In this document: one piece after another, positions 45,145-54,500 of the stretch
How positions within the stretch are numbered: position 1 is the first letter of the stretch
Layout: the number at the start of each line of letters is the position of its first letter
Made by a program: the position numbers and the translations under genes
Source: Acidobacteriota bacterium
GTDB taxonomy: Bacteria; Acidobacteriota; Terriglobia; Bryobacterales; Bryobacteraceae
NCBI GenBank assembly: GCA_005808475.1
Contig: SYLY01000137.1
Span: 1 to 64,000, forward strand
Length of the DNA: 64,000 nucleotides
Reading direction: 5' to 3'
The notes under the pieces: model-generated
What the model was told of the DNA's origin: nothing
What the model saw: only the letters and a program-made list of their open reading frames with translations
The model's database searches: none

Positions 45145-47190
45145 GCGGCTCGGAAGCGACAGCGTCACCACGTGCTGTCCCCGCGGCAGCGGAACCACCC
45201 ACGTATCGCCTTCGTGCCGGGCTTCGACCTTCGCGCTCTGACCGTCGATATCGGCGGCCGGCGCCGGCGCGCGATTCAAGTACGCGAACGCGCGCGACGA
45301 AGACCGGTATGCGATTTCGAGCGAGCCGCCCGCCGCCCATACCGACGTCACCGTGCCCGCGAATCCTGTCATTTGCAGCGAGGGCGCCGTCGCGGCGGAT
45401 TCGATCGACCACGCGCCCGCCGGCAGCCACACATGAGTCTCGTCGCGGAAGGGCCACGGCTTCCCATTCACCAGCGCGGGGCCGTTCCAAGGGATGCCCG
45501 TCAGTTTGCGGCACTGTACCGCCAGCCGGGAACCGCCCGGTCCGGCGCGATCCAGCTTTTCCACCGATGCGGCGGCGGCTGGCAGCAACTCCAGGTCCGC
45601 GGGCAGGATCGAATTCTCGAAATATAACGCGACGCGTGGAAACGCCTCCGACGCCATGTGGACGAGTTGAAACAATTCCGATCCGGTTTGTTGCTTGGTC
45701 GGATAGACGTCCTGATACCGCGAGACGATGTTGATGTCGATGGCGAGTTTGCCGGGACGCGGCGTGATTGGGCGGTACTTCTCCGCGATGCCCGGATACC
45801 GCTCCGGTCCCAGGTGCCACAGCGTCGCCGGGTCTTCGATCAGGAACGTGAAGTCATGCCGGTTCAACAGCGGGAGCAGGCGTGACGCGTCGGCGCCGAT
45901 CAGATCGCGCATCCGGGTGTCGTAGCGGTCGTCCACGTGGGTCAGCACCAGATCCAGGTGCGGCTGCTTCGCGCGCAGCTTCTCGATCTCGCCGATCCAT
46001 TCCTCCTGCAGCGAGTGCGCGAGCCCGGCGCGATAGTCGAGGAAGAGCCGCAACGTGGCGGGGTCCGGCGAGCCCTGGAACAGAGCGCGCGGATCGGAAC
46101 CGTGGAGTTGCTCGAACTCGCGCCGGACGTTCGGATTCATCGGCGTGAAGCGCGCGGCGTTGGCGTGTCCCTCGAGCGACTCGAAGTAGAGTTCGGCGAG
46201 ATTGACACCATCCCAGTCGAAGCGGCCGGCCAGGCGGTCGAGTCCTTCGGCGGCGGCGCGGGCGCAGTCCGGGTTGCGCAGGTTCATCAGCTTGCGCCAG
46301 TCGAGTTGCGCGTCCTGGAGGAGCGCTGTTTGCTCGCGCCACTCGGGATGATCGTCCCAGAACTTGGCGGAGACGTGCGGGAACTCGATCCACGCGTAGA
46401 CCAGAATTCCTCGCCGGTGGCAGGCTTCGATCAACCGGCGCAAGTAGTCGTCGCGCACCGGGTCCGGCTCGAAGTAGTGCCAGGAAGCGACATGCAGCGC
46501 GGCGATGCCGGCATCGCGCCAGCGTAGGGCCAGGTAGTCGAGATCGGCGCGCAGCCGGTAGGAGGAATCGAAGAACGCCCACAGGTCGCGCGATTTCACC
46601 GGGGGCCGCAGCCCCATGGCGGTGAGCATCCGCGGCAGGTAGGGATAGCGCTCATAGCCGAGCGTCCCCGGCGAAGCGGCGAGCCACACCACGCCACCGG
46701 CTCCCCGCGCGATTCCGGCGGCGAGCGGCGCTTTGGTCCAGCGGTCGCGCACGAAGACCTGCGCATGCGAAGGGAGCGTGGCCGGGGCGATGTCGAGCGG
46801 CTTCTCCCACACGATGTCGAGCGACGCGTCATGAATGTCCATCACGCCTCGAACCGGAACCGGCTTGCCCTCGCCGGCAAGAATTCCGAACGTCCGGGCA
46901 AGCGGGGAGTGTCCCTCGAGGATGAGCAGCGAACCTCGCTCCACCAACTCGCGGAAGCGCTCCTCCGATGGCGCCTCCGCTCCGGCGGGAACGACGAAAA
47001 CGCACGGATGGGCGGCGCACGATGCCGCGCCGGCCGCGTGGAGACCGATCGAGCCGAGGATTCGCGGCCACGGCCCCGGATCGGTGGAGGCGATCTGATA
47101 ATGGTGAATCGGCGGACGCGGGGGAGCCACGCCGGCCCTGGGCGCGGCGGTCCCCGCAATGACGGCCAACAGGCTAACGGCGAAACGCAT
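45142..47190 (-). CDS. Secreted TIM-barrel glycoside-hydrolase-like protein
   Basis: 682 residues with a signal peptide (RFAVSLLAVIAGTAAPRAG). Residues about 45-200 resemble a flavodoxin-like or amidotransferase-like sheet. The centre (about 205-480) reads as a TIM barrel: DLDYLALRWRDAGIAALHV, RRLIEACHRRGILVYAWIEF, FDWDGVNLAELYFES and LDLVLTHVDDRYDTRMRD. These resemble GH10-like or PgaB/PelA hydrolase-type barrels; acidic candidates lie in AELYFES and THVDD. The C-terminus is a beta-sandwich. It overlaps the TPR gene by 17 bases, so the two are coupled. Substrate inferred as an exopolysaccharide from neighbours only. Confidence 0.6.
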   Translation of the reverse strand: MRFAVSLLAVIAGTAAPRAGVAPPRPPIHHYQIASTDPGPWPRILGSIGLHAAGAASCAAHPCVFVVPAGAEAPSEERFRELVERGSLLILEGHSPLARTFGILAGEGKPVPVRGVMDIHDASLDIVWEKPLDIAPATLPSHAQVFVRDRWTKAPLAAGIARGAGGVVWLAASPGTLGYERYPYLPRMLTAMGLRPPVKSRDLWAFFDSSYRLRADLDYLALRWRDAGIAALHVASWHYFEPDPVRDDYLRRLIEACHRRGILVYAWIEFPHVSAKFWDDHPEWREQTALLQDAQLDWRKLMNLRNPDCARAAAEGLDRLAGRFDWDGVNLAELYFESLEGHANAARFTPMNPNVRREFEQLHGSDPRALFQGSPDPATLRLFLDYRAGLAHSLQEEWIGEIEKLRAKQPHLDLVLTHVDDRYDTRMRDLIGADASRLLPLLNRHDFTFLIEDPATLWHLGPERYPGIAEKYRPITPRPGKLAIDINIVSRYQDVYPTKQQTGSELFQLVHMASEAFPRVALYFENSILPADLELLPAAAASVEKLDRAGPGGSRLAVQCRKLTGIPWNGPALVNGKPWPFRDETHVWLPAGAWSIESAATAPSLQMTGFAGTVTSVWAAGGSLEIAYRSSSRAFAYLNRAPAPAADIDGQSAKVEARHEGDTWVVPLPRGQHVVTLSLPSR

Positions 47191-49114
47191 ACCACATTCC
47201 CGCTCGAACGTCGGTGTAGTTCGGCCGCCGCGGATTGCCGGCGTTGGTCAGATGGGCTCCGCGAACCATGTCGACGGAGAACGCCTTCCAGCGGACGCCA
47301 GGACCGGTCTCGGCGGTGTTTGCCCAGTACTGGCTCTTGGCATCCGCCGTGAGGTGGAAGTTCCAATAGACGCGGAGATCGTCCGCCAGCGTCCGGCCCA
47401 GGCGGTTCTGCGAATAGAGCAGCGCCGTGTTGCCGAACCTCGACACGTAGAGGAGATCGTCGTTGGTTTCGAGAAAGCCGCGTCCGGCGCGCCGGGCGTG
47501 TGTGTACGACAGGCCGGCGCGGTAGTCGGGGCGGACGCGCGATGCCTGATCGTGCCGCCGGAGATAGCTGATCGCGGCGCCGGCTTCGCCCCAGACGAGC
47601 GCACCACGATAGGATTTGGTGGCAAGGCCGATCCCGGGGATGATGGCGGTCTCGGAGAGATAGGCGGAAACGGGCTGCTTCACCGATCCGCGCAGATCGC
47701 CGATGAAGCGCACCGAGAGATAAGGGCGCACCGGGAGCGCCGAGTTCAGCTCGAGCTTGCCCTGCGCGTACGAGAAGGCGTCGCCCCAACGCATGGAGTA
47801 AAACGGGAACGCCCAGAACGACGCCCGGACGCGCGAGTACTGATGCCGCAGGTTGCGCCAGGCGCGATCGGCCTCCTTGCGCAGTTCGGGATCGGAAGCT
47901 TTGCGCGCGACCGAGAACCAGTCGAGCGCTTCGCGGTCGTTGTGAAGCAGGTTGTTGGTCTGGCCGAGCCTCAGAATCACGCCGAAGTCGAGCGGATCGT
48001 GCTCGTGCGCGATGTTCAGGTAGCGGAGGGCGTCCTGGAGATAGCCGGCCTCATACGACTTCTCGGCCATGCGCCGCGCCTCGGCAAGAAGATCGCGGCG
48101 GGGAGTGTCGGGACGCTGGCGAAGCCGCCGGGGCCGCTCCAGCGCCATCAGGACGCGATCGGTCAGATCGTCCCCGGCATCGGCGTCCAGGACGTGTTGC
48201 AGGTGCGGCAGCGCCGCGCTCCGGTCGCGGCGCCGCAGCTTCAGAAATCCGAGTTGCGCCTGCGAGAGCAGGTCGTCCGGCTGGCCGCCGGCGATCTTCT
48301 CGAACTCGGACTCCGCCTCCCGCGGCAGATTCATCTCGAGCAACAGGTAGGCGAGTTCGCGGCGAAGCCCTGTGTTGGCGGGGTCCAACTCCACGGCCAG
48401 CCGGAACTCGTAGACGTAAGGATAGCGATCGGGGAGCAACGCGCGGGCGGCTTCGGCGATTCTCGGTTGCGCGCCTCGCGAAGCAGCCACCAGCGCGGCG
48501 ATGGATCGCTCCTGTTGGCCGAGTTCCTTGTACGCGCGGCCCAGATCGAGCAGCGTGACGCGTTCGGCGGGCTTCAGCCTCCAGGCCGCTTCCAGATGGC
48601 GGGCGGCCAAAGCGAAGTCGTTGCGCTCTTCGGCGAGGCGAGCCAGTTCCTGGTGAGCGCTGAAATTACTGGCATCCTGCGCGGCGGCACGGCTCCATCG
48701 GGCGATCCCTTCGGCAAGTGGAACGTCGATGTCGCGGAACGCCTTGGCGGCCGTGGCTCGGGAGGCGGCATCGCCGGTCCCGGCGACGCGCTGGAATACG
48801 AGGCGGGCTTCGCGCTTGCGGCCGGTTTCATAAGCGAGGAAGGCATATTCGAGCCAAGTGAAGAAATCGGAGGGGGAGCGGCGCACGACCTCGGCGAAAT
48901 GATCCCGGGCCGCGATCGTATCCCCCATCTTGAGCAGGGTGTAGGCCAAGTCCTTGCGGACGTCGACCCGGTGCGGAGAGATGGCGAGGCCCGCGCGGAA
49001 GAGGGCGGCGGCTTCGTCGAACTCGCGGGCGCGGAGGGACGCGTAGGCTGCGTCGAAGGTGCCATAGGCCGGGTCGACGGCGGAGGAGGCGAGGAGTGCG
49101 AGGACGGGAAGCAT
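47174..49114 (-). CDS. TPR protein with C-terminal outer-membrane barrel (NfrA/PelB-like)
   Basis: 646 residues. A signal-like start (LPVLALLASSA) is followed by about ten TPR motifs (20-430), for example YASLRAREFDEAAALFRAG, DLAYTLLKMGDTIAARDHF and GRAYKELGQQERSIAAL. The last 200 residues are amphipathic strands: PYLSVRFIGDLRGSV, YLSETAIIPGIGLATKS, GEAGAAISYL, DDLLYVSRFGNTALLYSQNR and a terminal YTDVRAGMWYAFRR. This is the layout of exopolysaccharide outer-membrane exporters (BcsC, PgaA, PelB) and NfrA. It leads an operon with the TIM-barrel and glycosyltransferase genes. Confidence 0.72.
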   Translation of the reverse strand: MLPVLALLASSAVDPAYGTFDAAYASLRAREFDEAAALFRAGLAISPHRVDVRKDLAYTLLKMGDTIAARDHFAEVVRRSPSDFFTWLEYAFLAYETGRKREARLVFQRVAGTGDAASRATAAKAFRDIDVPLAEGIARWSRAAAQDASNFSAHQELARLAEERNDFALAARHLEAAWRLKPAERVTLLDLGRAYKELGQQERSIAALVAASRGAQPRIAEAARALLPDRYPYVYEFRLAVELDPANTGLRRELAYLLLEMNLPREAESEFEKIAGGQPDDLLSQAQLGFLKLRRRDRSAALPHLQHVLDADAGDDLTDRVLMALERPRRLRQRPDTPRRDLLAEARRMAEKSYEAGYLQDALRYLNIAHEHDPLDFGVILRLGQTNNLLHNDREALDWFSVARKASDPELRKEADRAWRNLRHQYSRVRASFWAFPFYSMRWGDAFSYAQGKLELNSALPVRPYLSVRFIGDLRGSVKQPVSAYLSETAIIPGIGLATKSYRGALVWGEAGAAISYLRRHDQASRVRPDYRAGLSYTHARRAGRGFLETNDDLLYVSRFGNTALLYSQNRLGRTLADDLRVYWNFHLTADAKSQYWANTAETGPGVRWKAFSVDMVRGAHLTNAGNPRRPNYTDVRAGMWYAFRR

Positions 49115-49249
49115 GACCCTACAAACAAGTAGTGCGTTTGGGCCCGGAAAATTCTCAGGGGAGTGGCGAGTATTTGTTGAGGGTACTCGAGGGCGTCCAC
49201 GAGTGTATTCCGTGGGCTAGACTAGAGTACAGAGCCGACACGTCATCGC
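49115..49249. other. Divergent intergenic region
   Basis: 135 bases between the TPR-barrel gene and the methyltransferase. TAGACT (49218-49223) and TAGAGT (49223-49228) are candidate plus-strand -10 hexamers giving a leader of about 15-20 bases. GTACTC (49183-49188) and GAGTAC (49225-49230) form a six-base inverted repeat that overlaps them, a possible operator. No further element seen. Confidence 0.3.
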
Positions 49250-50419
49250 ATGAAGGTCGCCAGCCTTTTCTCCGGTATCGGCGGCATGGAGCTCGGACTG
49301 GCGAAATCCGGCCATGCGACCTCCCTCCTGGTGGAAATCGATCCAGCCGCCAACGCCGTTCTGTCGGCGCGGTTCCCAGGCATCGAAAGGGCGGCCGATG
49401 TCCGCGACTCGACGACGCTGCCCGCGGGCACGGAGATCCTGGCCGCCGGTTTCCCCTGTCAGGATCTTTCCCAGGCCGGCCAAACAGCCGGGATTCAGGG
49501 TAGCCGTTCGGGTCTGGTGGGGGAGGTGTTCCGATTGGCGGCGAAGAGCCGCGTACCGTGGATCCTGTTCGAGAACGTGCCGTTCATGCTGCAATTGAAC
49601 CGGGGCGAGGCCATCCGCCAGATCGTGGACGAGTTGGAGGCGATGGGCTACGCATGGGCGTATCGAAAGATCGACACGCGCGCCTTCGGCCTCCCGCAGC
49701 GCCGGGAGCGGATCTTCCTGCTGGCGTCTCTGGCGGCGAATCCAGCGGAGTTGCTGTTCGCGGACGACCACGAACCCGCGATTCCCACCGGCCGCCCAGG
49801 CATGGCATGCGGCTTTTATTGGACCGAGGGCACGCGCGGCCTCGGGTGGGCGGCGGACGCCGTGCCGACTCTGAAGGGCGGCTCGTCGGTCGGCATCCCG
49901 TCGCCGCCGGCCAGTTGGATACCCGGAGACGGCATTTACACACCCGACATCCGGGACTGCGAGCGGCTGCAGGGATTCGACGCCGATTGGACGAAGCCGG
50001 CCGAAGGGGCCGCGCGGCCGGGCTATCGCTGGAAGCTGGTGGGTAACGCTGTCTCGGTTCCGGCCGCCGAGTGGGTGGGGGCGCTGATCGGCGGGGCGCG
50101 CACTCGGGTCCCGCTTCGGACGTTGCCTTTGGCGCCGGAGGGCAAGTGGCCGAACGCGGCGTTCGGAGGAAGCGGCGCCCGGCGAGCGGTTTCCTGCTCC
50201 ACTTGGCCGGTTGCGGTGAAACCCATTCCACTGGCGGGCTTCCTCCAGTATCCGCTTCGGCCGCTGTCCGAGCGAGCGGCCACCGGATTCCACAGCCGTC
50301 TGACCTCGGGCCGCCTCCGGTATTCGCCGGAGTTTCGCGAGGCGCTAGAGCGGCATCTCGCGGCGGCTATCTCCGGGTGCTGGAGAACCGGAACTCCACC
50401 GTCGTGCTCCCCGCCGTAG
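49250..50419 (+). CDS. DNA cytosine-5 methyltransferase, orphan
   Basis: 389 residues. Transfers a methyl group from SAM to C5 of cytosine. Motif I ASLFSGIGGMELGLAKSG (3-20), motif IV AAGFPCQDLSQAG with catalytic Cys near 76, motif VI LFENVPFML, motif VIII RAFGLPQRRERIFLLAS, and motifs IX/X CERLQGFDADW and LVGNAVSVPAAEWVG (near 270). The target-recognition region lies between VIII and IX. About 105 extra residues after motif X are not part of the core. No restriction endonuclease or specificity gene is adjacent, so it looks like a solitary, epigenetic-type enzyme. Its 3' end overlaps the opposite tonB-like gene by 53 bases. Confidence 0.92.
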   Translation: MKVASLFSGIGGMELGLAKSGHATSLLVEIDPAANAVLSARFPGIERAADVRDSTTLPAGTEILAAGFPCQDLSQAGQTAGIQGSRSGLVGEVFRLAAKSRVPWILFENVPFMLQLNRGEAIRQIVDELEAMGYAWAYRKIDTRAFGLPQRRERIFLLASLAANPAELLFADDHEPAIPTGRPGMACGFYWTEGTRGLGWAADAVPTLKGGSSVGIPSPPASWIPGDGIYTPDIRDCERLQGFDADWTKPAEGAARPGYRWKLVGNAVSVPAAEWVGALIGGARTRVPLRTLPLAPEGKWPNAAFGGSGARRAVSCSTWPVAVKPIPLAGFLQYPLRPLSERAATGFHSRLTSGRLRYSPEFREALERHLAAAISGCWRTGTPPSCSPP

Positions 50420-51077
50420 GCTGTTTGCCGAGCAGCGCCGGCTGGAACTTCCAATTCTTCAAGGCCGCGGACGCGAGCGCGGCGAGAACGGCGTCCGTCC
50501 GGTCCGCGCAAGCCACGCACGAGGATCCCGTCACCGCGCCGGATTTGTCCACGGTGACGGTCATCGCGACTCTACGTTCTCCGATAAACATGCGGCGGAC
50601 ATTCTCCGGAAACACGGGCGGCACACGCCGGGCGATCATGGGCGGAGTGACTTGCACCGGCGCCGGAGCCTCGGCGCGGACAGCCGGCTTGGGAGAGGGT
50701 TCGACCGCGCGAAGCGGAGCGGGCGCGACCGGAAGGCTCATTTGCTGCCGGAATGCCGGAGCCGCGGAAACCTCAGGCGCGGCCGGCTGCATCTGTAGCT
50801 CCGGCGCGGAGGCGATCAAAGTCTGGGGAGCCGCCGCGCGAGGCTTCGGCGCCTCGAACCTCTTGGCCGGCGCCGCCGCAACGACGGGAAGCGGAGCGGG
50901 AGCAGCGGCAACGGGCGGGGCCGGCGGAGGCGGAGGCTGCGGTTTCGCGGCCGGAACCGGCGTTGCGGCGTCAGCCGAGTGCCGATCGCCGGGAACAGGT
51001 CGCGGCCCAGCCGGATTGGCGGTATGGAAGAATTGCCCGCCGCGTTGGCGCTGGACGAGCCGCTGAACGCCCACCAT
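50367..51077 (-). CDS. TonB C-terminal domain protein, possibly frameshifted at the N-terminus
   Basis: 236 residues as read. A long proline/alanine-rich periplasm-spanning section (about 40-150, AAKPQPPPPPAPPVAAAPAP) leads to a TonB-like C-terminal domain: RVPPVFPENVRRMFIGERRV, VTVDKSGAVTGS and ALKNWKFQPALLGKQP. TonB proteins carry energy from the inner membrane to receptors. The expected membrane anchor is absent in this frame; instead, the adjacent frame at 51000-51105 encodes VVLTAAAGAGWWAFSGSS, a convincing anchor starting at a GTG that overlaps the upstream stop. One indel near 51000-51050 would join them. Two TonB-dependent receptors lie nearby. Confidence 0.7.
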   Translation of the reverse strand: MVGVQRLVQRQRGGQFFHTANPAGPRPVPGDRHSADAATPVPAAKPQPPPPPAPPVAAAPAPLPVVAAAPAKRFEAPKPRAAAPQTLIASAPELQMQPAAPEVSAAPAFRQQMSLPVAPAPLRAVEPSPKPAVRAEAPAPVQVTPPMIARRVPPVFPENVRRMFIGERRVAMTVTVDKSGAVTGSSCVACADRTDAVLAALASAALKNWKFQPALLGKQPTAGSTTVEFRFSSTRR

Positions 51078-51096
51078 CCAGCCCCGGCCGCTGCGG

Positions 51097-51429
51097 TCAG
51101 TACCACCAGGCGACCCAGGTCCGCGGAGCGGCTCCGGCCGCCACCGGGCCGATGGACGGGACCGCCACGGTCTGATCCCAAGACGGCCGGAACGCGATGA
51201 TCCGCACCACGCCGGCGATCTTCTCGAGTTGACCAGTGAGCGCTTCGACGCTCGAATTGCCGCTGACGTCCATCACCACACGGGCATCGGCCGACCCGGG
51301 CAGAGGGTGGGCTTCGTACTTGCCCAGAGTGAGCCCTTCCGCGGTCAGAGTGTGGACGACACGCATTCTCATGCCCGGAGCCGCGTGAGCCACGATCTCG
51401 ATTTCCGCTTTCCGAAACGACTGCGCCAT
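51097..51429 (-). CDS. ACT-like domain protein
   Basis: 110 residues. The text AEIEIVAHAAPGMRMRVVHT followed by VVMDVSGNSSVEALTGQLEK and IAGVVRIIAFRPSWDQ follows the beta-alpha-beta-beta-alpha-beta order of ACT/IlvH-type regulatory domains. No ligand residues can be asserted. The ATG at 51429 is selected because CATAAT lies exactly 7 bases upstream. Its stop overlaps the GTG that would start the anchor segment of the TonB-like protein, implying coupling if that frame is used. Confidence 0.55.
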   Translation of the reverse strand: MAQSFRKAEIEIVAHAAPGMRMRVVHTLTAEGLTLGKYEAHPLPGSADARVVMDVSGNSSVEALTGQLEKIAGVVRIIAFRPSWDQTVAVPSIGPVAAGAAPRTWVAWWY

Positions 51430-51435
51430 GCTCCG

Positions 51436-51441
51436 ATTATG
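51436..51441 (-). promoter_or_regulatory. Putative -10 (CATAAT), leaderless spacing
   Basis: CATAAT ends exactly 7 bases before the ATG at 51429. Confidence 0.4.
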
Positions 51442-51555
51442 CGGCCGAGCTATCACCTCCTGGAATCGGGCGTCTGGGCCGGCGGGCCCGGGAACGGCAC
51501 CTATCCCCAGTTCGACTCGGAGAATTCCGTGGGACTTCCGTTCCATGCCGCGCGC

Positions 51556-51593
51556 TACACTGAACCTCATGGGGTCCTCGAACCCCGAGGGAG
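51556..51593 (+). promoter_or_regulatory. Promoter and hairpin-masked ribosome site of the large TonB receptor
   Basis: TACACT at 51556-51561 would start a leader of about 32 bases. A small hairpin CCTCG-AACCC-CGAGG (51576-51590) partly covers the Shine-Dalgarno GAGGGAG (51587-51593), which lies 6 bases before the TTG start at 51600. This differs from the leaderless pattern elsewhere. Confidence 0.4.
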
Positions 51594-51599
51594 TTAGCC

Positions 51600-54500
51600 T
51601 TGAAGATCTTACGCCTCTTGACTTTGGCGTTGGCCCCGGTTTGGGCCTCCGCCCAGACGACCACCGGAACCGTCTCCGGAGTCGTGACCGACGCCAACGG
51701 AGCCCTGGTTCCCAATGCCTCGGTGAAGCTGACCAACACGGCGACCGGAGTCGCCCAGTCGTCCCAGGCGAACGAATCGGGCAGCTACGTGTTTCCCCTG
51801 GTGCAGCCCGGACCGTATCAGGTCGCGGTGGAGAAGACCGGATTCCAGCGCTTCGCAAGGACCTTCACCCTGGAAGTGACGCAGCAGGCCCGAATCGACG
51901 CGCAACTCACGCTGGGCCAGGTGACGGAGACGGTGAACGTCAGCGCCGCGGCGGTGCTGCTCGAAACCGACACGTCGAATCTCGGTCAAGTGATCACCAA
52001 CCGCCAGGTCGCCGACCTGCCCCTCAACGGCCGTAACCCGTTCGCCCTGGCCGCGTTGACGCCCGGCGTGACTCCACTGGCGAGTTTCGGCGCGGGAATC
52101 GCCGGCGCGCGTGGAGCCGCCCAATCCGCCGGAGCCAACAACTTCCTCGCCAACGGCGGGATGACCGGCGGCAACGAGATCCTGCTCGATGGCATTCCGA
52201 TCACGGTCTGCTGCCAGGGCCAGCCGGCGCTGATCCCGACCATCGACACCACCGAGGAGTTCAAGGTACAGACCAACACCTCGCCGGCGGAATTCGGACG
52301 CACCTCCGGCGGCATCCTCAACATCGTGACCAAGTCGGGGACCAACCGGATTCGCGGCTCGGCCTACGAGTACTTCCGCAACGAGAAGCTCGACTCGGCG
52401 AACTTCTTCGTGAATCGCGCCGGCACCAACCCGATCCCCGGCCGCCAGGATCGCCGCACGCCGTTGCGCTACAACCAGTACGGATTCGCCATCGGCGGCC
52501 CCATCAAGAAGGACCGTACGTTTTTCTTCGGCAATTTCGAACAGGTAAAGCTGCGGCGGTCTCTGTTCCGAACGTTCAGCGTACCATCGCCCCTGATGCG
52601 CACCGGCGACCTGACACAAGCGCCCGCCGATGTCTTCGATCCGGCCACCACGCGCCCCAATCCGGAGGCCGCCGGCCGCTTCCTGCGAACTCCATTCCCC
52701 GGCCGGACGATCCCCTCGGCTCGCATCAGCCCGATCGCCCGCAACATCCTGGCGCTCTACCCCCAGCCGCAACGCGCGGGCATCGTCAACAACCTGGACT
52801 CAGTGGCCAACTCGCGCGACGACGACAAGCAGTTCAGCGTGCGCGCCGATCACAACTTCTCCGAACGGCACCGCCTGTTCGGCCGCTATAGCCGGCTTTG
52901 GAACGATCACTACGAGCCCAACTATTGGAATAGCATCTCCTCTCCGGGCGGCTTCAATCAGTTCATCAAGTCGCACACGGTGGTGGTGGACGACATCATG
53001 ACACTGCGTCCGACAGTTGTCTTGAATCTGCGTTACGGATTCGCCCGCCAGCGCAACTTCCGCGATCCCTACTCGCTGGGCACGGACTTGGGCGCGCTCG
53101 GCTTCTCGCAACAATACGTGGGCCAGGTGCAGGAGCGGTTCCTTCCGGTCATCGGCATCAACGGGTCCAACGGGAACGACGAAAGCGGCAACCAGCGCTT
53201 CACCCGCTATTCGCACAACGTGGCGGCGGCGCTGTCTCTGATCCGGTCGAAACATTCCATGAAGCTCGGCTGGGACGGGCGCGTGTTCCTGGACCACAAC
53301 GCCAGCCTCGGCAATCCGGGCGGCAACTTCTCCTTCGGCTCGACGTTCCTCTCCGGACCCGATCCGACGGCCGGCGTTCCGGGCGGACAGGCGCCGTACC
53401 TCGGGCTCGGCTCGTTCCTGATGGGCATCCCGACCGGTGGGCTGCTCACCTTCTCCGATGCGACCTCGCAGCAGGGCTTCTACCACGCGCTCTACTTCCA
53501 GGACGACTGGAAACTGACCTCCAAGCTGACGTTGAATCTCGGAATTCGCTGGGAGATGGAAACCGGCCCGTCGGAGAGGTTCAACCGGCTGGCAACAATC
53601 GATCCCGGCCTCGAATCACCGCTCGCCCGCGCCACCGGACTTCCGCTGCGGGGTGGGCTGCAGTTCCGGGGTGTCAACGGCGCGTCGCGGCAGCGCTACA
53701 AGACCGACGCCAACAACATCGGCCCGCGCATCGGGCTCGCCTATTCGGTAAACCCGAAGACCGTGGTCCGCGGCGGATTCGGCGTGTTCTACACGCCCGG
53801 CCTGGTGCGCCTGTTCAACGGCGGCAACCCGGGCTTCAGCGTCACCTCGCCCTTCGTGGCGTCGATCGACGGCGTGAATCCGGTGGGCAGTCTGGCGACG
53901 CCGTTCCCGGGCGGATTGCAGCCGCTGGCCGGTTCGTCGCAAGGCGCGGCCACGCTGGTGGGGACCGGAATCGCGGCGCTGAACTATGACACGCCGCTGC
54001 CCTACTCGCTGCAGTGGAACTTCGGCGTGCAGAAGGAACTGCCCGGATCGATGGCGGTGAACCTGTCGTACGCGGGAAACAAGGGCGTCAAGCTGCCGGT
54101 CAACGTGGGGCTGAACGCGCTGAATCCGTCGTTTTTCGGGCAGCCCGGCGACCTGAACCGGGTGGCGCAACTCAACGCGCTAGTCAACAACCCGTTCTTC
54201 GGCGTGATCACCACCGCGGGTCCGCTGGCCGCCAGGCAAGTACAGCAGAATCAGCTACTGAGAGCCTATCCCCACTTTACCGGCTTCGGCGTCAACTTCA
54301 TGGGTGGTGGCAACTCCACCTATCACGCGTTCCAGGCGAGCGCCCAGAAGCGCATGAGCCATGGACTGCTGGCCACGCTCAGCTACACGTTTTCCAAGAA
54401 CCTGGGCGACGTCAACATGCTGACCACCTCGTTTTTCGACGCGGGCCAGAACCCGGGCTACCAGAACGAATTCAACCGCGGCATCGACCGTAGCGTTCTG

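Noticed and set aside
49250-50419. Restriction-modification system
   Set aside because: Only the methyltransferase is present; neighbours are envelope proteins with no nuclease motif.
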